Below are positions 1 to 9,846 of a DNA stretch of 64,000 nucleotides, piece after piece. The position numbers were made by a program, and so were the translations under genes. Each line of letters begins with the position of its first letter. Within the stretch, counting starts at the first letter, position 1. The DNA is from Methanoculleus formosensis. GTDB lineage: Archaea; Halobacteriota; Methanomicrobia; Methanomicrobiales; Methanoculleaceae. Under the pieces are notes generated by a model. It did not search any database and was not told the DNA's origin. It saw only the letters and a list, made by a program, of their open reading frames with translations. Location: contig NZ_VHLL01000005.1 in the NCBI RefSeq assembly GCF_025384765.1, positions 62,001 to 126,000 of the forward strand, written 5' to 3'.

Positions 1-885
1 CTCCCGGTCGTCGGCCTTGCGGAGTTCGTCGGCGGTCATCGAGCGGCAGACCCGGCAGGGGCAGGGGAGCTCCGCGAGTTCGTCTATCTTGAGGCTCCCA
101 TGCGGGGTGATGTAGCGCCCTTCCCGTGCGAATAGGGCGTATGCGGCCGAGTCGAAGAGGTCGCAGCCCATCGCGACGGCGAGGGCGAACATCGACGGGT
201 GGCCGGCGCCGAAGAGGTGGACCGCGGTCGCCGGGGAGAGACCGCGTTTGGCCGCGAGGACGACCTCGACCAGTTCCCGGTAGCGGTAATTCTCCATGAG
301 CGGCACCACGGCACCGATGGGAGCGAAGGCAAAACCGAGGTCCTGGACGGCCCGGCCCGCCTCCTCGCGGAGGTCGGGGAAGATGCCACCCTGCACCGGC
401 CCCACCAGGTTCGCGTCGGGGAAGAGGGCCTGTGCCTCCCGGATCCGCTCCATCGTGACCGCAAGTTCCCGTTCCGCCCTCTCCCTCCCCGCGTCCGGCG
501 GGGTCGGGATGTCCAGGGGGACGACGATATCGCTTCCTATCGCCTGCTGGAACTCAAGCGTGTCCTGGTTGCTCACCTCGACCTCCCCGTAGACGGAGAG
601 CTGAAACGAGCCGGAGTCGGTCATGATGACGCCGTCGAAGTCGAGGACGCCGTGAAGCCCTTCCGCTATCGCCCGGTCGCGATACGCCTCGCTCCGCCTG
701 AAGATGTAGGCGTTCGTGATCAGCGCTTCGACGCCCATCTCCTGCATCTCGCGGGGGGTGACCAGGGGGAGGTGGGGATTGACGACGGGGAGGAGCGCGG
801 GCGTCCGGACTGTTTTATCGTTCACCCTGAGCTTGCCGACCCGTCCCGCGATATCTTTGTGTATGACTTCAAACGTGATTGTCAT
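1..885 (-). CDS. tgtA: archaeosine tRNA-guanine transglycosylase, 3' part missing
   Basis: Exchanges guanine for preQ0 at position 15 of archaeal tRNAs, the first committed step of archaeosine synthesis. The frame starts at ATG 885-883 and is open for 295 codons to the left edge, so the C-terminal end (usually followed by a PUA-containing region) is outside the window. Visible family signatures are TDSGSFQ with Asp90, GPVQGG near residue 162, HLFGAGHP near 223, [10 protein letters not shown] with the likely nucleophile Asp245, and the zinc-binding cluster CPCRVC at 275-280. It is separated by only 5 nt from the end of the AMMECR1 gene upstream, so the two may be cotranscribed. Identity is secure; only the missing end is unknown. 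Confidence 0.95.
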   Translation of the reverse strand, partial: MTITFEVIHKDIAGRVGKLRVNDKTVRTPALLPVVNPHLPLVTPREMQEMGVEALITNAYIFRRSEAYRDRAIAEGLHGVLDFDGVIMTDSGSFQLSVYGEVEVSNQDTLEFQQAIGSDIVVPLDIPTPPDAGRERAERELAVTMERIREAQALFPDANLVGPVQGGIFPDLREEAGRAVQDLGFAFAPIGAVVPLMENYRYRELVEVVLAAKRGLSPATAVHLFGAGHPSMFALAVAMGCDLFDSAAYALFAREGRYITPHGSLKIDELAELPCPCRVCRSMTADELRKADDRE

Positions 886-890
886 TCGGG

Positions 891-1457
891 TTAAACCGCC
901 TTTTCTTCGAATATCTGCCCCTCGAACGTCTGCAGGGCAACGTCGCCGCGCTTCCAGCACCCGGGCGGAAGCCCGGCCTTGACGCAGGTCTGGTCGAGGA
1001 ACTCCCTGCTGCTCCAGCCATACTCGGTCGGGACCTGCGGGAGGAGGAGACCTCCTCTCCCGAGGCCGCTGACGATCAGGCCGTGCTTCCCGACCTCGAC
1101 ATGGGCGGGGCGCTCCTCCGGCGGGCAGTCGAGCTTCCGGGGGAGCGTGAGCACCGTCACCTCGAGATCGAGGTCGGTGAGTTCCGACCCCGATACCGGC
1201 GGGAACCGGGGGTCCTCGATAGCCGCCGAGACGGCCGCCTCGACGATCGCGTCGCCGAGCGGTTTTACCGGGTATGGGAGGCCGATGCATCCGCGGAGAC
1301 GTTCGTGCCGCTTGATCGTGACGAAGACGCCACGCTTCTCCCTGAAGACCTCAGGGAGATCGGGCAGCACCATCCGTTCACCGTCGACGGCCTTCTCGAT
1401 GGCCTGGCGTGCCAGTCGAACTGCCGTTCTGCCTTCTTCCGGGGTCAGCATTTCCAT
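891..1457 (-). CDS. AMMECR1 domain protein
   Basis: A 188-residue protein of the AMMECR1 family, conserved in archaea and eukaryotes, whose biochemical role is not settled. The family core is clear: [20 protein letters not shown] (RGCIG signature), a DPRFPPV segment, [11 protein letters not shown], and near the end [14 protein letters not shown] followed by KAGLPPGCW. Translation most likely starts at ATG 1457 (MEMLTPEEG); the longer open frame upstream has the composition of a wrong frame and overlaps the archaellin-like gene. A TATA box at 1479-1488 lies 22 nt before this ATG, which fits a nearly leaderless mRNA. A second ATG at 1451 is an alternative start. Confidence 0.9.
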   Translation of the reverse strand: MEMLTPEEGRTAVRLARQAIEKAVDGERMVLPDLPEVFREKRGVFVTIKRHERLRGCIGLPYPVKPLGDAIVEAAVSAAIEDPRFPPVSGSELTDLDLEVTVLTLPRKLDCPPEERPAHVEVGKHGLIVSGLGRGGLLLPQVPTEYGWSSREFLDQTCVKAGLPPGCWKRGDVALQTFEGQIFEEKAV

Positions 1458-1478
1458 CAAAATGGGTCGTATGATATT

Positions 1479-1488
1479 GTATACTTTT
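1479..1488 (-). promoter_or_regulatory. TATA box of the AMMECR1 gene
   Basis: Reads aaaagtatac on the minus strand, 22 nt before ATG 1457. That places the start of transcription at or next to the start codon. It touches the stop codon of the archaellin-like gene upstream. Confidence 0.5.
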
Positions 1489-2047
1489 AGCCTTTCCCGG
1501 GGGAAGAGGAAGCGGGAGCACCGGCCGGGCCGGTGATGGAGCAGGGCGCGTTGCCCTCGGGCCGCACCAGAACGGTCACGGACTCGCCCGCGGGGATGGG
1601 GCGGTCGAGGCGGAGGAGGATCGTGCATTCTTCCCCGGCGGAAAGAAGGTTGTCGCCCCCGGGCGTTGCCGCCGACCACGTTCCCGGTTGCAGAGGGACG
1701 TCCCCGGACGGGTCGAGGATCTCGAGGTAAGTCCCTGCCATGACCGTCACGGTGGTCCGGGCAAGGTCGACCGGATCGCCTCTTCCGGTATGGGCGACGC
1801 GGACGGCGACGGTATCGACGAAGGTGCCGGAGTGCCCCGGAACCGACGAGGAGCCGGTGACCTCCCCGACCGGTTCCAGACAAGGTTCGCCTGCGGCGCA
1901 GACGGGATATATACCCAAATCGGGCGAGGAACTCCCGGTCATACCGTTCGCCCCGAGCGAGACGAACGAGAAGAGTGTGGTGACGGCAATGAGCGCCGCA
2001 AAGATCGCCGCAAGCTCCAGGTGTGTATGAGCGTCGCTTCCCCCCAT
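1487..2047 (-). CDS. archaellin-like secreted protein
   Basis: A 186-residue protein. The N-terminus (residues 7-32) has the plan of the archaellin N-terminal helix: a short polar leader, a hydrophilic HTHLE patch, then the hydrophobic run LAAIFAALIAVTTLFSFVSL. The C-terminal half also follows the archaellin beta domain, with a VDLARTTVTVM strand, a WSAATPGGDNLLSAGE segment, GECTILLRL-type strands, and IPAGESVTVLVRPEG before the end. It lacks the usual Lys/Arg-Gly prepilin peptidase site (the leader is MGGSDA), and it stands alone, with no fla/arl genes beside it. It could be a minor archaellin, an archaellum stator-type protein (FlaG/FlaF-like) or an archaellin-fold surface protein. ATG 2047 fits the TATA box at 2078-2087. 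Confidence 0.72.
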   Translation of the reverse strand: MGGSDAHTHLELAAIFAALIAVTTLFSFVSLGANGMTGSSSPDLGIYPVCAAGEPCLEPVGEVTGSSSVPGHSGTFVDTVAVRVAHTGRGDPVDLARTTVTVMAGTYLEILDPSGDVPLQPGTWSAATPGGDNLLSAGEECTILLRLDRPIPAGESVTVLVRPEGNAPCSITGPAGAPASSSPGKG

Positions 2048-2077
2048 GGTAACGCCAATGGTAAGACCCCGGAGCCG

Positions 2078-2087
2078 GTATATATGT
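2078..2087 (-). promoter_or_regulatory. TATA box of the archaellin-like gene
   Basis: Reads acatatatac on the minus strand, about 31 nt before ATG 2047, giving a leader of only a few nucleotides. No Shine-Dalgarno sequence is obvious. Confidence 0.5.
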
Positions 2088-2186
2088 CTATCTGCTACCG
2101 CGGTATGCGCGGCCGAATGGGAGCCCCCTGCAGAACGGGCGCATTTCCGGCGGCTACGGGTGGGCCCGGGCGGAACACCCGCACGG

Positions 2187-2196
2187 GTATATACTC
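2187..2196 (+). promoter_or_regulatory. TATA box of rnpB
   Basis: The sequence ggtatatact is centred about 25 nt before the inferred 5' end of RNase P RNA, the standard archaeal spacing. Confidence 0.6.
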
Positions 2197-2212
2197 CCGC
2201 GGCGGATAGTAC

Positions 2213-2573
2213 ATGGGAGAGGGAGAGTGCGGCCGACGGTGGCACATGCTTGTGCCGCTGAGGAAAGTCCTCCCACCGGCCAGACACGCAGCCGCATGCA
2301 AGTGCGGGTGGCGAGAGTCACGGCAATGACACAGAAACGACACGGCCCGCCGTCAGTGATGAAACGATCGAGCCCCCATCCGGGGGCGAGCGGCGCGGGT
2401 CTCCGCGCAACTCGTTGAACGTAGCGGCGGGAAACGATGAAACGGTGAATCCCTGCGGGTGCAAGCCAGAATCGGGCACATGGATCGTCTGGTATCCGCC
2501 CAGGTACGGCGCGTAGCTGAATGCCGCACAGAACAGAAGGAGGCTTACTCCTCCCACTCTTCACAATCGCGAG
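2213..2573 (+). ncRNA. rnpB: RNase P RNA (archaeal type)
   Basis: Catalytic RNA of RNase P, which removes 5' leaders from pre-tRNAs. Conserved elements are in order: gaggaaagtcc near 2259-2270 (CR-I / P4 5' strand), acagaaacgac near 2331-2341, gggcgagcggc and cgcaactcgttgaac in the specificity half, and agaaggaggcttac near 2535-2548 (P4 3' strand and CR-V). The 5' gggagaggg can pair with the 3' cctccc to close helix P1. Length of about 360 nt is normal for the family. Ends are estimated from P1, the upstream TATA box and the T-run at 2574; they may be off by 5-10 nt. Confidence 0.93.
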
Positions 2574-2580
2574 CTTTTTT
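2574..2580 (+). terminator. T-run terminator of rnpB
   Basis: A run of seven T follows the RNase P RNA 3' end. Archaeal termination typically uses such a tract without a required hairpin. Confidence 0.55.
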
Positions 2581-2600
2581 CGGATCTCTCAGAACTAGCC

Positions 2601-2861
2601 TCAGCCGCCTCGCGGTTTCAGGTCGATCTCCTCAAACGTCACGACGTGTGAGTCGACGATCTCGTCCCGGTCGTTCATGGATATATGGACGAAGATCTCG
2701 GCGGGCGCGTTCTCCATGGATACGACGTCGCCGTGCTCCGCCCTGACCTCGAACCCGAGGGATTCCAATTCGCTCCGGACGGCGTCCCGGGTATGGATGG
2801 TCGAGAGGATATCCCTGACCTTTGTAAGGACGGCTTGCTGTTCTTCCTCTGTTACGGCCAT
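2601..2861 (-). CDS. small conserved-looking protein of unknown function
   Basis: An 86-88 residue acidic protein with no signal peptide or membrane segment. It begins with a predicted helix (TEEEQQAVLTKVRDIL) and continues with short strands such as EIFVHIS and DSHVVTFEEIDL. I do not recognise a named family. ATG 2861 is preferred because a TATA-like ttaatatacc at 2881-2890 then has leaderless spacing; ATG 2867 would add two residues. It is transcribed towards rnpB and diverges from the CBS-domain regulator, with overlapping AT-rich promoters between them. Confidence 0.7.
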   Translation of the reverse strand: MAVTEEEQQAVLTKVRDILSTIHTRDAVRSELESLGFEVRAEHGDVVSMENAPAEIFVHISMNDRDEIVDSHVVTFEEIDLKPRGG

Positions 2862-2910
2862 ACTCACTCATGCGCCCGGGGGTATATTAACCTCTCCAGC
2901 GCCCACAGGC

Positions 2911-2920
2911 AAATATATAA
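2911..2920 (+). promoter_or_regulatory. TATA box of the XRE-CBS regulator gene
   Basis: The AT-rich aaatatataa ends 26 nt before ATG 2947, so the transcript should be leaderless. No Shine-Dalgarno sequence precedes the ATG. Confidence 0.55.
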
Positions 2921-2946
2921 GTCAAAAAATTACCTATAGTAATAAG

Positions 2947-3501
2947 ATGGAGATACCCACCCCCACTGAACTGCGCGAGAAACGGCTCCAGATGGGATTA
3001 AAACAGGCCGATGTTGCCCGTATGGCCGGAATAAGTCAATCCATGGTCGCGCGGATCGAGGCGGGGAGCGTCGACCCGAGGGTGAGCACGCTCGCCAGGA
3101 TCGTGGAGGTTCTGCGGGCAGCCGAGAACTCGGCAGTCACGGCGGCCGACGTGATGCACACCCCCGTGCTCTCTGTTGCCCCGGACGACCCTGTCAGCCG
3201 CGCCGTCGAGATCATGGGCAAGAACGGTATCTCCCAGCTGCCGGTGCTCGAGAACGCCGTACCCGTCGGGTGCATATCCGAGTCGGCGATCATGAACGCC
3301 ATGGAGGAAGGAGGGCTCCACCAGACGCACCGGAAGGTGGTGCAGGACTATATGGAGCCCGGGTTCCCGACGGTTCCGCCGACGGCGTCCATCGATACGG
3401 TCGTCCACCTCCTGCACCACAGCCACGCGGTCATCGTGATCGAGAAGGGGAAGGTGCAGGGTGTGATCACCAAGCACGACCTGATATCGTTGATAACCTG
3501 A
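2947..3501 (+). CDS. XRE-type HTH regulator with paired CBS domains
   Basis: A 184-residue putative transcription regulator that may sense adenine nucleotides or a similar ligand. Residues 8-62 form a Cro/cI helix-turn-helix (ELREKRLQMGLKQADVARMA, then GISQSMVARIEAG). Residues about 70-184 hold two CBS motifs, DVMHTPVLSVAPDDPVSRAV and DYMEPGFPTVPPTASIDTVV, each followed by a hydrophobic strand. Start ATG 2947 follows the TATA box by leaderless distance. It converges with tpiA, the two stop codons being 2 nt apart. HTH-CBS fusions are common in methanogens and Thermococcales; the target genes are unknown. Confidence 0.92.
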   Translation: MEIPTPTELREKRLQMGLKQADVARMAGISQSMVARIEAGSVDPRVSTLARIVEVLRAAENSAVTAADVMHTPVLSVAPDDPVSRAVEIMGKNGISQLPVLENAVPVGCISESAIMNAMEEGGLHQTHRKVVQDYMEPGFPTVPPTASIDTVVHLLHHSHAVIVIEKGKVQGVITKHDLISLIT

Positions 3502-3503
3502 TT

Positions 3504-4172
3504 TTAGAGCAGCGAGACCAGATCCCGGAGGACCGCCTCGGGATCCTCGGCCTTGACCACGCTTGAGGCGAGGAGGACGCCGCACGTCCCCAGGTCGATG
3601 GCGATCTTGACGCACTCGCCCGACTGGATGCCCGCTCCGGTCAGGACTTTTACATCCGGGTTCACCGCCCGGACGGCGTTGACCGACCGCTCGATGACCC
3701 CAGGGTCGGCCTTCGAGACCGAGACCCCGCTCCCGATCAGTTCCGGGGGCTCGACCGCCACGTAGTCGGGCTTGAGGGCTGCGGCGGCGGCGCTCGTCGC
3801 GTCGTTGTTCGTGCAGACGACCGATTCAAGGTTGAGCCTCCGGGCGGCCTGGATACAGGCGTCGATATCGGCCAGGGTGAGGCGGCGCTCGGAGTGGTTG
3901 ATCAGGGTGCCGCTTGCGCCTGCCGACCTGACCGCTTCCGGGAGGATATGGCCGGTATGGGCGCCGGGGGTGATCGCATCGATATGCTGGGCGTAGACCG
4001 GTATCGCATGATGCTGGCTCAGCGGGCGGATCTCGGTGAAGATCGGCGCGATGCCGATGACGGCTCCGCTCTCTCTCGACACGGTCTCGGCCGCAACGGC
4101 GATCCGGCGGGCGTTGTGGCCCATACCTTCCTGATAGGTCTTGAGATTGACCAGAATGAACGGGGAATCCAT
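3504..4172 (-). CDS. tpiA: triosephosphate isomerase (archaeal type)
   Basis: Interconverts glyceraldehyde 3-phosphate and dihydroxyacetone phosphate in gluconeogenesis. At about 222 residues it has the short archaeal form, which is usually tetrameric. Visible active-site motifs are NLKTY (Asn and Lys, N-terminal), INHSERR with the catalytic His, and [12 protein letters not shown] with the catalytic Glu and loop 6, then LTGAGI and [11 protein letters not shown] for phosphate binding. ATG 4172 ([13 protein letters not shown]) has GTGATG as a possible ribosome site 5 nt upstream; ATG 4178 and GTG 4181 are alternatives. Confidence 0.95.
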   Translation of the reverse strand: MDSPFILVNLKTYQEGMGHNARRIAVAAETVSRESGAVIGIAPIFTEIRPLSQHHAIPVYAQHIDAITPGAHTGHILPEAVRSAGASGTLINHSERRLTLADIDACIQAARRLNLESVVCTNNDATSAAAAALKPDYVAVEPPELIGSGVSVSKADPGVIERSVNAVRAVNPDVKVLTGAGIQSGECVKIAIDLGTCGVLLASSVVKAEDPEAVLRDLVSLL

Positions 4173-4242
4173 ATTCATCACTTCTGACTGATAGATTGCT
4201 CCTCCTGATATTAACTCTGATGCCGAGGGCAGGTGACGCCCC

Positions 4243-6774
4243 TCACTCCTCGATCCCCCTGACGAAATGCCCGCCAGTGATGCCCCCGAGCGCCCGCAGT
4301 TTCACCTCGTCCTTGAGCGCGGGAAGGGCGCGGACGTCTCTGTGGGCCACGGCCTCGATAGCCGTCCGGTAGAGCCGGGCCATCTCCGCTGCGTAGCGCG
4401 GTCCCCGTCCCCGTGCGTCGATGGCGACGGCATCGATGCCCATCGCGGCGATCAGGGGCAGGTGGTCGATGAGAGAGGTCTCGACGGCGTTCGCGATGTA
4501 AGTCCGCCCCTCGCCGTCGCACCGGAGCGGGAAGACGCGGTTTCTTCCGTCCCGGAGGCCCAGGAACCGGCCGCCGGGTTCTCCTCCGGTGATCGCCGCC
4601 GCGAGCCTGTCCTCGGTCACCATCGCCTCGACGTTCCCCTGGACGAGCACCTCGAGGAGGAGGATATCCCCGGCCGCTGCCGCAAGCCCGGCGAGGTCGT
4701 CGGCCGGGAGTTCGGGGGAGGCCGTGCACCGCAGAAAGAGCGGCGCGAGTTCCGCGGCGGTGCGGTGGTTCCAGAGGTTCAGCCCGACGGCGCCGTAGAG
4801 CGCCATCCGGGGCTCGGCCCGCCGCACCGCGTCCGCGGCGCCCATCCCGCTCACCATCACCCCGCGGACGCCCGCATCATAGAGCGACGGGAGGAGTGGG
4901 GTCGCCGCGTCGAGGAAGGTGCGCCGGGTGATCGACGGCCATTTCCAGACGAGGTCTGCACCCGCTTCCCGGCAGGCGGTAGCGGCCTCCTCGAGGATGC
5001 CGGAGGCGGGGGCCTCCAGGTAGACGGTGCGGGCGCCTGACCGGGCGGCGGCCTCCGCCTCTTCGAGGCTACTCGCGTAGACCGAGACCGACGGGAGCCG
5101 GGGGTTCCGGGGAGCGCCTGCCGGCCGCTCCAGCCCGGTAACTGCCGCTTCGACCCTCTCCCGGGCCGCACGCACCGCATCCTCCCCGGGGCGACGTGCG
5201 GCGAGCACGGCCTCCTCGATTTTCTCCAGAAACGTTCGCCTGACCCGGTTAAGTTCCCCAAGCGGCGCAAAGAGCCCGCCGGGGTAGCGGAGCGTCAGGT
5301 CTCGTATCGCAAACGGCGTCCCCCCGGTCTTTGTCAGCTGTTCTTCGATCTGCTCCTCGGTAAGCGGCCGGCTCCGTGCCGGCTCCATCACGAGGTCGGA
5401 GCGGTAGCGCACCCGGAGCGGCTCGCCGCCGTCCGGGTCGACGACCGCCTCCAGGCAGGGTGTCCCGTCCTCCCAGGCGACCGTTACGTCGAGCGGCAGC
5501 GGCTGCAGGTGTTTCTTCATGATCTGCTTTGCCCGCTCCTCGAGATCCGCGCTCTTCGTCAGGAAGACCCGGGCGCCGACATCGACGGGTGCGGGGACGG
5601 AGAGCCGCACCGTGCCGGAGCGGACAGGGGGGGTGCCGCGGACGACCGCCCCTACATCGCGGTCGGGGTCGTCGGAAGAGAAGGCGAGCCCATCCCCCGA
5701 ACGGGGGGCGACGTCGCCGGTGAGGCGCACGGTCGCCTCCTGCCTCCGGGGGTCGTAGCCAATGGCCGTGCCGAGCAGAACGCCCCGGTTCCCGGGCCGG
5801 TCGCGGGCCATGATATCGCGGGCGCCGAGGATGTAGCCCTCCGTGAACTCCCGGTTGAACGCAAGCGCGAGGTCGCGCATATCCCCCTGCGAGGGCGACC
5901 AGTCTTCCCCGGCGGCGATCGCGTCGAGAGCACGCCGGTAGATGGCCGTCACCATGGCGACGTACTCCACCGAGCGCATCCTCCCCTCGATCTTGAGCGA
6001 GGCCACCGGCGCACGTGCAAGGAGGTCGAGGCACGGGTATACCGAGAGGTCCCGGGTCGAGAGGAGGTAGCGATCGGTTCCCGGCACGGGGCGGAGGTCT
6101 TTTGGCCGCCCGTACTCGTCCGTCCCGGCGGTCACGAGGCGGTAGGGCTTCCGGCAGGGCTGGGCGCACATCCCGCGGTTGCCGCTCCGTCCCCCGATGA
6201 CCGAGGAGAGGAGGCACTGGCCCGAGTAGCAGTAGCAGAGCGCTCCGTGGGCAAAGACCTCGATACCGACCCCCTGCGCCCCGGCATCGGCCGCGATATC
6301 TTCGATCTCAGCGAGGGTGAGTTCCCGGGCGAGCACCACGCGGGAGAACCCCTCCCGTGCCGCCCGCGCCACGCCTTCCCGGTTGTGGATCGCCATTTGG
6401 GTCGAGGCGTGGAGGGTGAGGTCCGGGACGACCTCCCGGGCAAGCGACGCCACTCCGGCGTCCTGCACCAGAACGGCATCGACCCCGGTCTCGTAGAGCC
6501 AGAGGAGGTAGCAGGCGACGTCGGGGAGTTCGGCGTCCCGGACGAGGACGTTTACGGTGACGTAGACCCCGACTCCCCGGAGGTGCGCGTAATCGACAGC
6601 GGAGCGGAGCTCCTCGTCGGAGAAGTTCGCCGCGTAGTACCTGGCTCCGAACCGTCGCCCGGCGAGGTAGACGGCATCGGCACCGGCGGCAACCGCCGCG
6701 GCCAGGGCTTCCGGCGACCCGGCCGGCGCAAGCAGTTCCGGCAACCCGGACGTCTGATGGTGATTGTGCGGCAT
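4243..6774 (-). CDS. peptidase U32 family protein, long form
   Basis: An 843-residue protein of the U32 family. Members once called collagenases now include RlhA/TrhP-type RNA hydroxylation enzymes in bacteria; the archaeal substrate is not known. The N-terminal barrel starts with [20 protein letters not shown] and [19 protein letters not shown]. The family cysteine cluster is present in [16 protein letters not shown] and [11 protein letters not shown] (residues about 175-210), consistent with an iron-sulfur site. A beta-rich middle part (about 330-480) and a second barrel-like C-terminal part (about 565-843) follow, as in long two-module archaeal homologs. A TATA-like cctatatacc at 6801-6810 gives leaderless spacing to ATG 6774. 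Confidence 0.9.
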   Translation of the reverse strand: MPHNHHQTSGLPELLAPAGSPEALAAAVAAGADAVYLAGRRFGARYYAANFSDEELRSAVDYAHLRGVGVYVTVNVLVRDAELPDVACYLLWLYETGVDAVLVQDAGVASLAREVVPDLTLHASTQMAIHNREGVARAAREGFSRVVLARELTLAEIEDIAADAGAQGVGIEVFAHGALCYCYSGQCLLSSVIGGRSGNRGMCAQPCRKPYRLVTAGTDEYGRPKDLRPVPGTDRYLLSTRDLSVYPCLDLLARAPVASLKIEGRMRSVEYVAMVTAIYRRALDAIAAGEDWSPSQGDMRDLALAFNREFTEGYILGARDIMARDRPGNRGVLLGTAIGYDPRRQEATVRLTGDVAPRSGDGLAFSSDDPDRDVGAVVRGTPPVRSGTVRLSVPAPVDVGARVFLTKSADLEERAKQIMKKHLQPLPLDVTVAWEDGTPCLEAVVDPDGGEPLRVRYRSDLVMEPARSRPLTEEQIEEQLTKTGGTPFAIRDLTLRYPGGLFAPLGELNRVRRTFLEKIEEAVLAARRPGEDAVRAARERVEAAVTGLERPAGAPRNPRLPSVSVYASSLEEAEAAARSGARTVYLEAPASGILEEAATACREAGADLVWKWPSITRRTFLDAATPLLPSLYDAGVRGVMVSGMGAADAVRRAEPRMALYGAVGLNLWNHRTAAELAPLFLRCTASPELPADDLAGLAAAAGDILLLEVLVQGNVEAMVTEDRLAAAITGGEPGGRFLGLRDGRNRVFPLRCDGEGRTYIANAVETSLIDHLPLIAAMGIDAVAIDARGRGPRYAAEMARLYRTAIEAVAHRDVRALPALKDEVKLRALGGITGGHFVRGIEE

Positions 6775-6872
6775 CTGTTCCGTACCGTTCGCTTCGACGG
6801 CCTATATACCCACCCCGGGGCAGAGCGGGTATCCTTTTTTGGCGGGAGAGCGACCTGGAGAGGGGCTAGCGT

Positions 6873-7673
6873 ATGGATTGTATAGGTATTATCGGCTACG
6901 GACACATGGGCAGCATGCTGGTGGACGGGTTTCTCTCGTCCGGCGTGCTCGGTATCGATGAGGTCGTGGTTACATCGAGGAGCCGGGAGAGCCGGGATGC
7001 ATGCGCCGCAGCATGGCCCGGCATCGGCATCGCTGGAACGAACAGTGAACTCGCCCGGCGGTGCCGGACGATCATCCTCGCTGTTCGGCCGCAGGAGGTG
7101 ATGGAAGTCCTCCGCGAGATCGTCCCCGTGATGGACGGCGACGAGCATATCGTCTCGCTCGCCGCGGGCATCAGCCTCGCGGAGCTTGAGGGGCTCTTCC
7201 CGGGTCAGGTCACCCGGGTCATTCCCACGATCACCTCCACGGTCGGGCAGGGGACGACGCTCGTCTGCCATGGGCGGCAGACAGGCATGCAGGACGCTTC
7301 CCGTGTGGAGGGGCTTTTTTCTTCCATCGGGAACGTGATGCTCGTCGGGGAGGAGGAGCTCCCGGCGGCCACCATACTCTCGAGTTGCGGGCCGGGGCTG
7401 CTCGCCGCAATCATCGAGGAACTGGCGGACGCGACGGCCCGTGCGAGCGGCCTTACGACGGATCGGGCGCTTAGCCTCGCAACGGAGACGACCGCGGCTA
7501 CGGCAGCCTACCTCCGAAAGACCGGCGAAGCGCCCGGTGACCTGGTCGGGCGGGTCGCAACCGGCGGCGGCGTCACGGAGGCCGGGGTGAAGAGACTCCG
7601 GGAGCGGCTGCCGGGGGTCTTCGATGAGGCGGTCGCCGCCATGCTGGAGCGTTACGGCGCGGTGGGGAAGTGA
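6873..7673 (+). CDS. proC: pyrroline-5-carboxylate reductase family protein
   Basis: Likely NAD(P)H-dependent last step of proline synthesis. The Rossmann motif GIIGYGHMG sits at residues 4-12, followed by a basic SRSRES segment suited to NADP, the strand TIILAVRPQEV and SLAAGISLAELE. The C-terminal helical domain carries GPGLLAAIIEELADA and the ProC-type stretch RVATGGGVTEAGVKRL. At 266 residues it matches family length. Start ATG 6873 follows GGAGAGG by 9 nt. It points the same way as aroD, 81 nt downstream, though aroD has its own TATA-like box. Divergent ProC homologs exist, so exact substrate is inferred. Confidence 0.9.
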   Translation: MDCIGIIGYGHMGSMLVDGFLSSGVLGIDEVVVTSRSRESRDACAAAWPGIGIAGTNSELARRCRTIILAVRPQEVMEVLREIVPVMDGDEHIVSLAAGISLAELEGLFPGQVTRVIPTITSTVGQGTTLVCHGRQTGMQDASRVEGLFSSIGNVMLVGEEELPAATILSSCGPGLLAAIIEELADATARASGLTTDRALSLATETTAATAAYLRKTGEAPGDLVGRVATGGGVTEAGVKRLRERLPGVFDEAVAAMLERYGAVGK

Positions 7674-7754
7674 CGGTGGGCCGGGACCGCTCCCGATCTT
7701 CGGGCGATCGCAGGCAGACTATTAAATGATAGGGCGGGAATACATCCGGTAACT

Positions 7755-8384
7755 ATGAAGATCGTCGTCTCTGTGGAGAATGCCGCCGCTGTTGGCGAGG
7801 TGGCGGAGTACAACCCGACGTTCATCGAGCTAAGGCTCGACCGGATGGAGGGGGACCTGCTGGACCAGGTCCGTGCTATCCGTGAGAAGACCGTCATCCC
7901 GCTGATCGCCACGCTCAGGAGCAGGGACGAGGGTGGCCGGTTTGTCGGCGATGCAGATCTCTGGGCCCGGATCGTCGGGCCGATAGCGCGCTACGTCGAT
8001 ATCGTGGACGTGGAAGCGCGCTACCGGGATCACGCGCCGTTCATCAAGAGCCAGGGTGTCCAGATCCTTGCATCGCTCCACACGAACGAGATGCCCACAC
8101 CGCCGGAGCTCGGGAGGATCGAGGAGATGCTCCGGTCATACGGCGACATTCCGAAGATCGTCGTGCACCCTAAATCCCGGGACGATCTCTTCGACCTGAT
8201 CGCCTTCACCCACCGCGCCCAGAAACCCGTTTGCACGAGCATCATGGGCGCGGAGTTCCGCTACGCCCGCGCAATCCTGCCGCTCCTCGGCTCAGAGTTC
8301 GTCTACTGCCATGCCGGCACCCCGACGGCCGAGGGGCAGTACCATATACGGGAGATGCGGCAACTTGCGGATCTGTTGAAGTGA
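7755..8384 (+). CDS. aroD: type I 3-dehydroquinate dehydratase
   Basis: Converts 3-dehydroquinate to 3-dehydroshikimate through a Schiff base. The 209-residue protein has [12 protein letters not shown] near the N-terminus, the [12 protein letters not shown] region with the catalytic His, the PKIVVHPK region with the Schiff-base Lys, [15 protein letters not shown] and a C-terminal [11 protein letters not shown]. It is the one shikimate-pathway enzyme of this locus that is not in the minus-strand operon beginning 430 nt beyond its end. attaaatg near 7721 may be its TATA box. Identity is secure. Confidence 0.95.
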   Translation: MKIVVSVENAAAVGEVAEYNPTFIELRLDRMEGDLLDQVRAIREKTVIPLIATLRSRDEGGRFVGDADLWARIVGPIARYVDIVDVEARYRDHAPFIKSQGVQILASLHTNEMPTPPELGRIEEMLRSYGDIPKIVVHPKSRDDLFDLIAFTHRAQKPVCTSIMGAEFRYARAILPLLGSEFVYCHAGTPTAEGQYHIREMRQLADLLK

Positions 8385-8569
8385 GGGGGGACGGCCCGGC
8401 CTGGGGTGGGCTTTTGAAGATAGTGAATTTCGAGTTGAGTTCGGCAAAATGGTGAGTGTGCGAGCGCTGAGGGTGTGGGTGTGCTCGCCACGATCTTGAC
8501 TGCCATAGGTTCACGCTTGTTCTACGTAATCGAAAGACAGTTTTCCCTCCTGTCCCTTACAACGGCTTA

Positions 8570-8738
8570 CCAGGGGATATCGCCACGCACTGCCCCCGCC
8601 TTGGGGGGCGGGGGAGGAGGCCGGAGGCCGGGCGGGGTGGGGGTTACAGGAATCCCTTAGGATGTGGAGACAGGGGAGGGGGGATGCTCCCCCCTCCCCG
8701 TCAGCCCCACCCCCATGGCGATACCCCCACGGTCCACC
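8570..8738 (+). repeat. dispersed TIR element, copy 1
   Basis: About 170 bp. The left end reads ggggatatcgccacgc and the right end is its imperfect inverse, atggcgatacccccacgg. Inside are two GC-rich hairpins: cccccgcc...ggcggggg next to the left end, and a stem of aggggggg/cccccct type before the right end. It fills the gap between the 3' ends of aroD and aroC. The rest of the 8385-8817 gap shows no gene. Confidence 0.85.
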
Positions 8739-8817
8739 GTATCGGGCTTCTTCCAATATTCGGTGACCGGGCTCTCTCGATTCCACAGGGATAGCGATAC
8801 CTCGCAAGGCAGGGGTC

Positions 8818-9846
8818 CTAAAACCCTTCCCTAAAGGGACTGCCCTGCTCCCCCCCAAATCCCCGGTACTTCGCCTGCTCGAGCATCGCATCCAGAACAA
8901 CCAGTGCCATCATGCACTCCGCGACCGGGACGATCCGCGGCGCGATGCAGGGGTCGTGCCGCCCTTCGACGGAGATCTCCCGCTCCTTTCCAGTGATATC
9001 GACGGTCCGTTGCGCCTTGCGTATCGAGGGCGTCGGCTTGACGGCGAGCCGGACGACGACATCCTGCCCGGTGCTGATCCCGCCGAGGACCCCGCCCGCA
9101 CGGTTGCTCGAAAACCCGGCTTCGGTGATGGGATCGTTCATCTCGCTTCCAAACAACCGGGCGGCGCCGAACCCCTCGCCGAGCTCGATGCCCTTCACCG
9201 CACCGATCCCCATCATCGCCCCGGCGATGGCGGCGTCGAGTTTCCCGAATACCGGGTCGCCGAGCCCCGCCGGGCACCCCGACGCCGTCACCTCGACGAT
9301 CCCGCCCACGGAATCCCCCGCATCCCGGGCGGCACGGATCTCGGCCTCCATCGCTGCCGGATCCGTCGCACCATGCACCTCAAGAACTCTCCCCCGAATC
9401 GTTACGCCGCAGGGTTCGAGGCAGCGCACCGCCACCGCTCCGGCGGCGACCCGGGCAAGGGTCTCCCGGCCCGAACTCCTCCCGCCGCCGCGGTGATCGC
9501 GGAGACCGTACTTCGCCTGCCAGGTGTAGTCCGCATGCCCCGGCCGGAAGACATCCCGGAGCGCGTCGTAATCTTCCGACCGGACGTCCCGGTTCCTGAC
9601 GAGAAGCGCGATGGGAGCGCCAGTCGTCCGCCCCTCAAAGACCCCTGAGAGGATCTCCACCCGGTCGGCCTCCTGCCTCCCGGACTCAAGCGCGCTCTTC
9701 CCCGGCCGCCTCCGGTCGAGGTAGGGCTGGATATCCGCCTCCGCGAGGGGGATACCGGGCGGGCAGCCGTCGATGACCGCGCCCATCGCCGGCCCGTGGC
9801 TCTCGCCGAACGTCGTGCACCTGAAGTTTCTCCCGAACGTGTTCAT
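8818..9846 (-). CDS. aroC: chorismate synthase
   Basis: Makes chorismate from 5-enolpyruvylshikimate 3-phosphate using reduced FMN. The 342-residue protein begins [20 protein letters not shown], the first chorismate synthase signature with its catalytic His, then [22 protein letters not shown], the [17 protein letters not shown] signature, and near the end [15 protein letters not shown] with the second conserved His-Asp region. It is the last gene of the aromatic operon; its ATG overlaps the stop of the aroK-aroE gene by 4 nt (ATGA). It ends 80 nt before repeat copy 1. Confidence 0.97.
   Translation of the reverse strand: MNTFGRNFRCTTFGESHGPAMGAVIDGCPPGIPLAEADIQPYLDRRRPGKSALESGRQEADRVEILSGVFEGRTTGAPIALLVRNRDVRSEDYDALRDVFRPGHADYTWQAKYGLRDHRGGGRSSGRETLARVAAGAVAVRCLEPCGVTIRGRVLEVHGATDPAAMEAEIRAARDAGDSVGGIVEVTASGCPAGLGDPVFGKLDAAIAGAMMGIGAVKGIELGEGFGAARLFGSEMNDPITEAGFSSNRAGGVLGGISTGQDVVVRLAVKPTPSIRKAQRTVDITGKEREISVEGRHDPCIAPRIVPVAECMMALVVLDAMLEQAKYRGFGGEQGSPFREGF

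Noticed and set aside
199-894. Long plus-strand open frames over the tgtA region, and similar antisense frames over uvrA, aroA and the TPR gene
   Set aside because: High G+C makes long shadow frames; the opposite strand in each case encodes a recognisable conserved protein.
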